From Caldifarciminota bacterium (GTDB lineage Bacteria > Hydrothermota > 32-111 > QNBC01), in assembly GCA_015486655.1 (NCBI GenBank), contig WFRF01000015.1:1-7143 (forward strand): a stretch of 7,143 bases of DNA, read 5' to 3'. The notes beneath the pieces were generated by a model. It was not told where the DNA came from. It did not search any database and saw only the letters and a list, made by a program, of their open reading frames with translations. Numbering within the stretch: position 1 is the first letter of the stretch; each line of letters begins with the position of its first letter. This document shows, one piece after another, positions 1 through 5,754 of the stretch. The translations under genes were made by a program, and so were the position numbers.

Positions 1-257
1 TCAATGCTCACATTGAATTGTCGAACATTTATTATAAAAGAGGTAAATTTTCCGAAGCAAAAGAGCATTTAAGTATGATTATTCAATTAAACGGAGAGGA
101 ATTTGATTCCCTCTTCAAATTGGGCAATATCTATTTTAAAGAAAGAGATTTTGAGAATGCATTGAGAAACTGGGAGAAGGCTCTTATCTTTGACCCGAAC
201 AATACAACTCTTAGAAAAAATATAAGACTTCTGAAAAATCAGTTAAAGGCTAAGTAA
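1..257 (+). CDS. TPR-repeat protein, C-terminal fragment (5' end outside window)
   Basis: The reading frame is open from the first full codon (position 3) to the TAA at 255-257, so this is the tail of a longer protein. Its real start lies upstream. A TTG at 18 falls inside a TPR helix and is very unlikely to be the start. The visible 85 residues hold two tetratricopeptide repeats. The first begins near ELSNIYYKRGKFSEAKEHL and the second near LFKLGNIYFKERDFENAL, with the usual G/Y/A/P consensus positions ending in FDPNN. A basic helix follows as a C-terminal cap. TPR arrays are protein-binding scaffolds and have no enzymatic activity of their own. One base separates it from cheR. TPR domains are often fused to CheR proteins, so a role in docking CheR or a receptor array is plausible but inferred. 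The length and N-terminal domains cannot be seen. Confidence 0.85.
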   Translation, partial: NAHIELSNIYYKRGKFSEAKEHLSMIIQLNGEEFDSLFKLGNIYFKERDFENALRNWEKALIFDPNNTTLRKNIRLLKNQLKAK

Positions 258-258
258 T

Positions 259-1056
259 ATGATGCTATTTGATTACGATGGTATAGATAAATTAATAGAG
301 AACATAAAGTTTAATACAGGATATGATTTTTCCGAATATAAGGAAAAACCTTTTAAAAGGCGGGTAAGGGTTATTTTACGAAAATATAAATGCACCAGCG
401 TGAAAGAACTTATAAAGAATCTGAACAATAACAGAGAAGAATATCAGAAAATAATAAAAATCATTACAATAAATGTTACCGAATTTTTCCGAAATAAGGA
501 GGTTTTCGATCAATTTGAATCGATATTGGAATCCGATATCAAAGAAGGTTATACATATTCCGTCTTAAGTGCCGGGTGTGCAACGGGAGAGGAACCGTAT
601 TCAATTGCTTTTCTTTTTGAAAATCTAAAAAGAAACAACTATTTGAAATATAAAATAGATGCCATTGATATTGACCGAGGTGCTCTGGACACGGCAATAA
701 AAGGGAAATACCCTTTGGAGGAGCTGAAAACGATTCCCGAGAAGTTCAGGGAATACATCACCATTGGGGAATCGTCTTTTACCGTTAAGGAGTCCGTCAA
801 ATCAAATATCAACTTTAAAATAGAGAACCTTTACGTAAACGATGCGATTTCCGATTCCACTTACGATTTTATATTCTGCAGAAATGTTTTCATATATTTC
901 AGGAGAGACTTACAGTTAAAGATATTAAATAACTTTTACAATTCTCTTAAATTGGGGGGCTACCTCGTACTGGGTAAAGTCGAAACGTTATCTAACGCTT
1001 TTAAAGACAAATTTGAAATGATAGATTTGAGAAACAGGATTTACAGAAAATTATGA
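259..1056 (+). CDS. cheR: CheR, chemoreceptor glutamate methyltransferase
   Basis: This enzyme uses S-adenosylmethionine to methylate glutamates on the cytoplasmic helices of chemoreceptors, opposing CheB during adaptation. At 265 residues it is a normal single-domain CheR. The N-terminal helical subdomain spans about 1-70 and includes the basic PFKRRVRVILRKY stretch that contacts the receptor. It is followed by NVTEFFRN (72-79), the SAM-binding loop SAGCATGEEPYS (104-115), AIDID (135-139), FIFCRNVFIYF (204-214) and GGYLVLG (233-239). The beta-subdomain (about 165-182) looks short and lacks the glycine-rich insertion of E. coli CheR, which suggests it does not need a receptor C-terminal pentapeptide. 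There is no fused TPR domain, but separate TPR genes lie nearby. The start is one of two tandem ATGs (259 or 262), with AAAGG at 245-249. Its last codons overlap cheD by 4 bases (ATGA). Confidence 0.96.
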   Translation: MMLFDYDGIDKLIENIKFNTGYDFSEYKEKPFKRRVRVILRKYKCTSVKELIKNLNNNREEYQKIIKIITINVTEFFRNKEVFDQFESILESDIKEGYTYSVLSAGCATGEEPYSIAFLFENLKRNNYLKYKIDAIDIDRGALDTAIKGKYPLEELKTIPEKFREYITIGESSFTVKESVKSNINFKIENLYVNDAISDSTYDFIFCRNVFIYFRRDLQLKILNNFYNSLKLGGYLVLGKVETLSNAFKDKFEMIDLRNRIYRKL

Positions 1057-1532
1057 AAAAAGTAGTACATATAGCCGATTATAAGATCTCTCATAATCCT
1101 AATATCCTTTTGACAAACGGGCTCGGTTCGTGTATTGCAGTTGCGCTTTACGATAAAAAGAAAAAATTGGGCGGACTTCTGCACTTCCTGTTGCCTGATT
1201 CTTCGCTTAGCGTAGATGTTTCAAATCCGGCTAAATTTGCTGACATGGGAATAGATCAAATTGTATTTGAGATGATTGAACTCGGCGCGGATATCAAACA
1301 TTTAAAAGCAAAAATAGTGGGCGGTGCGAATATGTTCAGTCAAATCAGACGGAAAAATTATACGCCAATCGGCTCCCGTAACATAGAAGCTGCCAAAGTA
1401 AATCTGGATAGACACGGGATACCTATTATAGGAGAAGATACCGGCGCCGATTACGGTAGAAGCGTGGAGTTTTATCTGGACAGCGGATTGGTAATCGTAA
1501 AATCATTTAAGATGGGGGTAGTTGAGTTGTGA
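1053..1532 (+). CDS. cheD: CheD, chemoreceptor glutamine deamidase
   Basis: CheD hydrolyses specific receptor glutamines to glutamates, creating methylation sites for CheR. In organisms with CheC it also binds CheC and stimulates its CheY-P phosphatase activity. The protein has 159 residues, the usual CheD length. It carries the cysteine-hydrolase residues Thr21, Cys27 (in NGLGSCIAV) and His44 (in GGLLHFLLP), matching by position the catalytic residues known for Thermotoga CheD. KIVGGANMF (87-95) and the late GEDTGADYGRSV block (127-138) are also conserved family motifs. The start overlaps the cheR stop in an ATGA. The only Shine-Dalgarno candidate, AGGA at 1036-1039, is distant, so translation is probably coupled to cheR. 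No CheC is seen in the window, so whether CheD also has the CheC-linked role here is open. Confidence 0.97.
   Translation: MKKVVHIADYKISHNPNILLTNGLGSCIAVALYDKKKKLGGLLHFLLPDSSLSVDVSNPAKFADMGIDQIVFEMIELGADIKHLKAKIVGGANMFSQIRRKNYTPIGSRNIEAAKVNLDRHGIPIIGEDTGADYGRSVEFYLDSGLVIVKSFKMGVVEL
1514..1518 (+). promoter_or_regulatory. Ribosome binding site supporting the cheB GTG start
   Basis: Five consecutive G bases lie 10 bases upstream of the GTG at 1529, inside the end of cheD. This supports GTG as the start even though it is not ATG. No in-frame ATG occurs before the receiver-domain core. Confidence 0.55.
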
Positions 1533-2581
1533 ATCATAAAATCAGAGTACTTGTCGTAGATGATTCGATATTTATGAGGAAATTAATCTCCGATATGCTG
1601 AGTAAATATGACGACATAGAAGTGGTAGCCAAAGCTAAGAACGGTGAGGAAGCCGTTTCCGTTATTAATGACATTCCCATTGATGTCATAACCATGGACA
1701 TAGAGATGCCTATAATGGACGGGATTACTGCCATAAGTAAAATTATGGACGTAAAACCTACCCCTATTATAATCCTAAGTGCTTATGCAGAGAGCGGAGC
1801 GGGTCCCACGATTGAAGCTCTGCAAATGGGAGCTGTTGATTTCATACGCAAACCGTCGGGGCCTATTTCTTTTGACATAGATAAAATTCAATCCGAACTT
1901 GTAGAAAAAATCAAAAATGCCGTAAAAATAGACGTTCTTTCTCAAAGCAAAAAGAAACTAATCTTTGAGAAAAAACGTTACGATGTAAGCAAACTCAATC
2001 AAAATCTGGCGATAGTCATAGGAGCATCCACAGGAGGTCCCAAAGCATTAACATTGGTTTTAAAAGAATTTCCATACAAATTCCCTGCTCCCATACTCGT
2101 TGTTCAACACATGCCGGAAGGATTCACCTCTCAATTTGCCGAACATTTGAACCGGGATTGCAAAATTGATGTAAAAGAAGCGGAAGACGGTGTTTTAATC
2201 CGCAGAGGAACAGCCTATATTGCAAAAGCCGGTTACCACATGATGATTGAGTCCATAGATGAGGATAAAAACCTGATACGGTTGGTAAAAGGGAAAAAGA
2301 TTAACAGTGTTATGCCATCTTGCGAACCGCTCTTCGATTCCGCGGCAAAAATATATAAGAACAATCTGATCGGCATTCTGCTGACAGGTATGGGGAGAGA
2401 CGGGTCCAAAGGAATTAAAACCATCAAGAAAATGGGCGGATTAACCATAGCTGAATCGAAGGATACGGCTATGATTTTCGGTATGCCAAAAGCAGCTATT
2501 GAAACGGGAGCGGTGGATTTCGTAAAACCTTTAAATGAGATACCTGATTTAGTCATAAACATAATGGCAAGAGAGAGGTGA
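1529..2581 (+). CDS. cheB: CheB, response-regulator protein-glutamate methylesterase/deamidase
   Basis: CheB removes methyl groups from receptor glutamates and is activated when CheA phosphorylates its receiver domain. The 350-residue protein has the full two-domain layout. The receiver domain (about 4-125) has the acidic pair Asp11/Asp12, phospho-acceptor Asp57 in VITMDIEMPIMDG, Ser84 and Lys108 in RKPSG. A linker (about 126-158) leads to the esterase domain (about 159-348). That domain has Ser167 in GASTGGP, His194 in VVQHMP and Asp291 in GMGRDG, which form the catalytic triad. The block usually like PSVDVLF reads PSCEPLF here, a mild departure away from the triad. The start is GTG at 1529, overlapping the cheD stop by 4 bases (GTGA). 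It places the receiver start (NHKIRVLVVDDS) at the normal distance and follows a G-rich ribosome binding site. Confidence 0.97.
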   Translation: MNHKIRVLVVDDSIFMRKLISDMLSKYDDIEVVAKAKNGEEAVSVINDIPIDVITMDIEMPIMDGITAISKIMDVKPTPIIILSAYAESGAGPTIEALQMGAVDFIRKPSGPISFDIDKIQSELVEKIKNAVKIDVLSQSKKKLIFEKKRYDVSKLNQNLAIVIGASTGGPKALTLVLKEFPYKFPAPILVVQHMPEGFTSQFAEHLNRDCKIDVKEAEDGVLIRRGTAYIAKAGYHMMIESIDEDKNLIRLVKGKKINSVMPSCEPLFDSAAKIYKNNLIGILLTGMGRDGSKGIKTIKKMGGLTIAESKDTAMIFGMPKAAIETGAVDFVKPLNEIPDLVINIMARER

Positions 2582-2584
2582 CCT

Positions 2585-3424
2585 ATGGATATCTACATAA
2601 AGCGGTTAAAAACCAGACTCGCCATGATGGAATCAAAAGCCTTAAAGGCATCAAATCCAAAAGAAAAGGAACTGATAAAAAGAAACCTTATGAAGATCTA
2701 TGAGGAAATAAAAGAGATAAGAAAAGATCTTGATGAAGTTGAAGCCAAATTAAAGAAAATTACAAACAGTATTAAACCCAGGGATACGGAAAGCAATCCG
2801 CAGAATGTTAAATCGTTTGTCCAGGCAATGAAGGTTTCTCCCGTAAACGTGCTCACAATGCTTGATGAGGGATGGAACAATATCATTAAGGAAAATTACG
2901 ATAAAGCAATACAAACACTTAAAAAAACTGTGGAATTGGCACCTGATGAAATTGAAGCCATGAATCTTCTAAGTTGGGCATTGATGAAAAAAGGACTTCT
3001 TGACGATGCCATGATAATAGCTCAAAAGGTAATTATGAAAATACCCGATGATCCCATAGCCCATACAAATATGGGATATATTATGTACAAGAAAAAGAAT
3101 TACGGTGAGGCAATAGAGGATCTTTCAAAGGTTATACGCCAGAAAAAAAACAAAAAAGCCGTAATCTACTCCACTTACTATCTGGGACTAATATATATGG
3201 ACAGAGGAATGTATGACGATGCAATAGAGCATTTCAGAAAAACACTTGAAATGTCTCCGAATTTGTATGAAGCATATTACCATCTCGGACTAACATTTGA
3301 AATGATGGGGAATAAGGACCTGGCGATAAAATCCTGGAAAAAGTGTTTCTCATTGAACAAATACACAATATGGGCAAAAAAGAGCCAGGAAAAGTTAAAA
3401 GATTATAATATAGAAATTAATTGA
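2585..3424 (+). CDS. TPR-repeat protein with N-terminal coiled coil
   Basis: This is a 279-residue cytoplasmic protein with no signal peptide or membrane segment. Residues 1-62 are highly charged, rich in Lys and Glu, and helical with heptad-like spacing (for example KIYEEIKEIRKDLDEVEAKL), so a coiled coil is likely. A short linker (about 63-85) follows. About five TPR units then occupy roughly 89-122, 123-156, 157-190, 194-227 and 228-261. The clearest is YYLGLIYMDRGMYDDAIEHF, ending in SPN. It starts 3 bases after the cheB stop, with AGGTGA (2576-2581) as a good ribosome binding site. The gene sits between cheB and the flippase, so it belongs to the operon and probably scaffolds a protein complex by coiled-coil and TPR contacts. 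Its partner is unknown. It resembles the partial TPR protein upstream of cheR in repeat type, but no paralogy is proven. Confidence 0.88.
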   Translation: MDIYIKRLKTRLAMMESKALKASNPKEKELIKRNLMKIYEEIKEIRKDLDEVEAKLKKITNSIKPRDTESNPQNVKSFVQAMKVSPVNVLTMLDEGWNNIIKENYDKAIQTLKKTVELAPDEIEAMNLLSWALMKKGLLDDAMIIAQKVIMKIPDDPIAHTNMGYIMYKKKNYGEAIEDLSKVIRQKKNKKAVIYSTYYLGLIYMDRGMYDDAIEHFRKTLEMSPNLYEAYYHLGLTFEMMGNKDLAIKSWKKCFSLNKYTIWAKKSQEKLKDYNIEIN

Positions 3425-3425
3425 A

Positions 3426-4844
3426 ATGGGGTTACTTAAGCGATCTCTTTATATTGCTACAGGCAAAATTTTCCAAGCTATAACCACATTCACATATACT
3501 ATAATACTATCCCGGCTTCTTTCCAAATTTAATTACGGCATATACCAACAATCCCTGCTTACCGCAAGAATAATCATTGCAATAATGACTTTCGGCATCC
3601 CCGTTGCGATTTTTTACTTCTTACCTCGGTTTGAAAGTGAAAATAGAGACAAATTCATTTCTACGACCATATTTTTGGCATTTATTTCTTCATTACTTGC
3701 CATTCTGTTAACGTACTTGGCATCCTTAAACAGCTCAATCCTGTATCATAATACGGAAATTACAAGCTATCTTATTCTATTTAGCATTTTTATTGCTGGC
3801 AGAATATTCTCTTCGATACTCGATCCGTTTTTAATTTCAAAGCATCGCGAGAACTATGTAATGTACTATTACTCATTTTTTAACTTAATCGAATTGATTT
3901 TTATTATTCTATTCTATCGTTTTTCATATAGTTTCAAATCGATTTTTTTGTTTTTTGCATTAATAGGTATTGCTCAAACCTTTACGACATTTCTTCTCAT
4001 ACGCTTTATATACCGCTTAAAATTATTCACATTCGATTTCAAAATATTTAAGAGGGTTATCTCTTATTCTCACCCTATTGCCATTAACAGTATACTCGGT
4101 ATTCTGTCAAGCAATCTTGATAAAATAATCATTTCGGGATTTCTAGGGGCAACATACTATGCAATATACATAAACGGCTCTTATCAAATTCCTCTTCTGG
4201 CAATATTTATATCAAGCGTTGTAGCCGTAATTGCACCCGATATAACTTCCCTCCACTACCAAAAGGAGAACGTTCGTCTTATATCGATAATACGTAAGTC
4301 CATCGATAAAACATCCATGCTTGTTTTACCCCTCTTCTTATTCTTTCTCATTACTTCAAAGGAATTTATTCTCACCCTCTATTCCGATAAATTCTATGCA
4401 AGTATTGCCATATTTCGAATTACTCTTTTCATACTTCCGTTTCGTTTGACAAATTACGGGAATATTTTAAATCTCCTGGGAAAAACGAAAACCGTTCTTT
4501 ATATCAGTTTGATAGAACTGATTCTAAACGGAGCTTTATCCGTGACTCTACTTCATTTTATGGGCATATACGGTCCCGCCGTTTCCTTTCTTGCCACAAC
4601 GATTTTGCAAATTGCCGTCCTCATTTATTTTATAGTAAAAACCATCGGCACAAACATCTCCGCTTTATTTCCCGTAAATAATATGGTAAGCTACTTTTTA
4701 ATTGCAATTTTGTCATCCATACCGCTTTTCATTTTAAAATTAAAATTTTCGGGATTGCAATTACTGATAATGGAAACTGCTGTTTTCTCAGCTGTTTTTA
4801 TGATATTATATTTAATATGGAGGAGGATTTTTGAGCAATATTGA
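3426..4844 (+). CDS. Wzx/MATE-like polysaccharide flippase, multi-pass membrane protein
   Basis: The protein has 472 very hydrophobic residues with about 14 predicted membrane helices, roughly at 10-30, 43-66, 80-100, 112-132, 147-166, 170-194, 215-238, 245-271, 296-316, 327-350, 356-378, 384-405, 419-440 and 445-466. Length, helix count and features such as the opening GKIFQAITTFTYTIILSRLL and the LNLLGKTKTVLYISLIELIL segment fit the RfbX/Wzx (MATE-like) family. Members flip lipid-linked glycan repeat units across the inner membrane for O-antigen, capsule or exopolysaccharide. Wzx proteins diverge fast, so the exact substrate cannot be read. Only one base separates its ATG from the upstream TPR stop, and no convincing ribosome binding site precedes it, suggesting translational coupling. 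The two next genes, an acyltransferase and a deacetylase, support a glycan role. Transport of another lipid-linked substrate is the main alternative. Confidence 0.88.
   Translation: MGLLKRSLYIATGKIFQAITTFTYTIILSRLLSKFNYGIYQQSLLTARIIIAIMTFGIPVAIFYFLPRFESENRDKFISTTIFLAFISSLLAILLTYLASLNSSILYHNTEITSYLILFSIFIAGRIFSSILDPFLISKHRENYVMYYYSFFNLIELIFIILFYRFSYSFKSIFLFFALIGIAQTFTTFLLIRFIYRLKLFTFDFKIFKRVISYSHPIAINSILGILSSNLDKIIISGFLGATYYAIYINGSYQIPLLAIFISSVVAVIAPDITSLHYQKENVRLISIIRKSIDKTSMLVLPLFLFFLITSKEFILTLYSDKFYASIAIFRITLFILPFRLTNYGNILNLLGKTKTVLYISLIELILNGALSVTLLHFMGIYGPAVSFLATTILQIAVLIYFIVKTIGTNISALFPVNNMVSYFLIAILSSIPLFILKLKFSGLQLLIMETAVFSAVFMILYLIWRRIFEQY
4819..4826 (+). promoter_or_regulatory. Strong ribosome binding site deciding a TTG start
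   Basis: GGAGGAGG lies within the last codons of the flippase gene. Its first GGAGG sits 7 bases before the TTG at 4831. This near-perfect site supports TTG over the in-frame ATG at 4861, which has no comparable upstream site. Confidence 0.75.
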
Positions 4845-5754
4845 CAAATTCAGAGAACGAATGGGCAACAGCAATATTTATTTCTCCGGAGAAATAGAGC
4901 TTGCTCTGCGGAAATACGGCTTTAAAACAGAAACCGTTCCCATATATTATAAGGATACCCCCATAGGATTAAGAACAAACTATTACAGGCGATTTAAGAT
5001 CTCTTCCCCGCCTTTTCTGTTCCCTTTTTACGGTATATATATTGACAATGCATTTGTATCCAAACATCCGGAGAGAGCTTTTTCCGTCCTTAAATCGGTA
5101 ACAAAAAACCAGAAAAGACAATTCCTGTTTTCCCTATTCTCACTCCCCCCCGAAATAAAAGATATAAGGGCATTCAAGGAAAACGGGTGGAAGGAAACGG
5201 TAAAATACACTTACAGAGTATTAAAAGGAAATGCGATATTGAAATCGACAAAAACGAGAAAGATAAAAAACATTGACAGAGACAATTTCAACATATCTGA
5301 AGCTCAAAATGCCGACAATCTTTACTCGCTTATTAAATCCGTAAATGATTCAAAGAAGAGAATCACGCCTTATAAACGGGAATATCTGAATTTAATTTTT
5401 GAGAACCTCCTTACAAAGCAGAGAACCATTTATGAAATTAAAGATAAAGATGGAGGTTGCCTGGCTTCGGCATTTATATTGAGAGACAACAATTGCAGTT
5501 ATCTTTTTGCCAATGCAATTCATGAAAATATTAAAGAAACAAACCTAAATTTGTTTTTCTTAAAACAGGTAATTGAAAAGGAATTAGAGATTAATGATTG
5601 TTTCGATTTACAGGGGGCAAATACTCCCTCAATAGTTAGATTTAAAGAAAATTTCAATGCCGTTTTAATCCCCTATTTTCATATTAAAACGGGATTGGAT
5701 TTAACCAATTTAATAAAAGTAAAGGGGGAAATAAGGAAATGGTTAATCCATTAA
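4831..5754 (+). CDS. FemAB/GNAT-like acyltransferase (predicted)
   Basis: The protein has 307 residues, no signal peptide and no clear membrane helix, so it is predicted cytoplasmic. The architecture looks like the FemAB/BioF2-like branch of the GNAT superfamily, with two tandem acyltransferase-like folds. The most telling segment is DLQGANTPSIVRFKENFNAV, running on to IPYFHIK (259-286). It matches the family pattern in which a G..xP.i.rFk..F.a motif precedes a strand near the C-terminus. The segment GGCLASAFILRDNNCSYLFA (208-227) resembles the central GNAT strands. Related genes beside polysaccharide clusters transfer acyl or aminoacyl groups to sugars or peptidoglycan precursors, but the donor and acceptor here are unknown. 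The TTG start overlaps the flippase by 14 bases. A run of seven C (5145-5151) encodes part of LPP (105-107), unusual in such AT-rich DNA. Family assignment is by eye. Confidence 0.68.
   Translation: MSNIDKFRERMGNSNIYFSGEIELALRKYGFKTETVPIYYKDTPIGLRTNYYRRFKISSPPFLFPFYGIYIDNAFVSKHPERAFSVLKSVTKNQKRQFLFSLFSLPPEIKDIRAFKENGWKETVKYTYRVLKGNAILKSTKTRKIKNIDRDNFNISEAQNADNLYSLIKSVNDSKKRITPYKREYLNLIFENLLTKQRTIYEIKDKDGGCLASAFILRDNNCSYLFANAIHENIKETNLNLFFLKQVIEKELEINDCFDLQGANTPSIVRFKENFNAVLIPYFHIKTGLDLTNLIKVKGEIRKWLIH
5145..5151 (+). repeat. Seven-base poly-C tract inside the acyltransferase gene
   Basis: Seven consecutive C bases encode the end of Leu105 plus Pro106-Pro107. They stand out in an AT-rich gene and could be prone to slippage. 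The frame is intact in this copy. Confidence 0.9.
5660..5692 (+). repeat. Perfect 10-bp inverted repeat near the end of the acyltransferase gene
   Basis: Arm CCGTTTTAAT (5660-5669) is the exact reverse complement of ATTAAAACGG (5683-5692), with a 13-base loop between. The second arm ends about 46 bases before the deacetylase ATG at 5739. The hairpin is not followed by a T-tract, so it does not look like an intrinsic terminator. It lies in coding sequence for a conserved segment (NAVLIPYFHIKTG) and may be fortuitous. Confidence 0.6.
5724..5728 (+). promoter_or_regulatory. Ribosome binding site for the deacetylase gene
   Basis: A GGGGG run (extended AAAGGGGG, 5721-5728) ends 10 bases before the ATG at 5739, within the end of the acyltransferase gene. 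A second purine patch AAGGA (5733-5737) is too close to the start to work well. Confidence 0.5.

Noticed and set aside
18..20. TTG as the start of the first TPR protein
   Set aside because: The frame is open to the window edge and the TTG encodes a consensus Leu inside a TPR helix. The gene is better called 5'-partial.
1534..1734. Minus-strand open frame opposite the start of cheB
   Set aside because: It lies wholly within a confidently identified gene, shows no family motifs, and its low-complexity Ser/Met/Ile composition is typical of antisense shadow.
2233..2562. Minus-strand open frame of 109 codons opposite the cheB esterase domain
   Set aside because: It is a shadow of conserved coding sequence. 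No recognisable domain or ribosome binding context.
3943..3956. T7-G-T6 run in the flippase gene as a programmed frameshift site
   Set aside because: It encodes an ordinary Phe/Leu membrane segment, no stimulatory structure is evident, and the frame continues intact to a normal-length protein.
3426..4844. Abrupt shift to T-rich sequence at the flippase gene as a sign of horizontal transfer
   Set aside because: Membrane proteins use many codons with T in the second position, which explains the shift. Spacing and strand match the neighbours.
5694..5709. ATTGG/CCAAT 5-bp inverted repeat after the longer one
   Set aside because: It is too short and AT-rich to mean anything, and no T-tract follows for a terminator.
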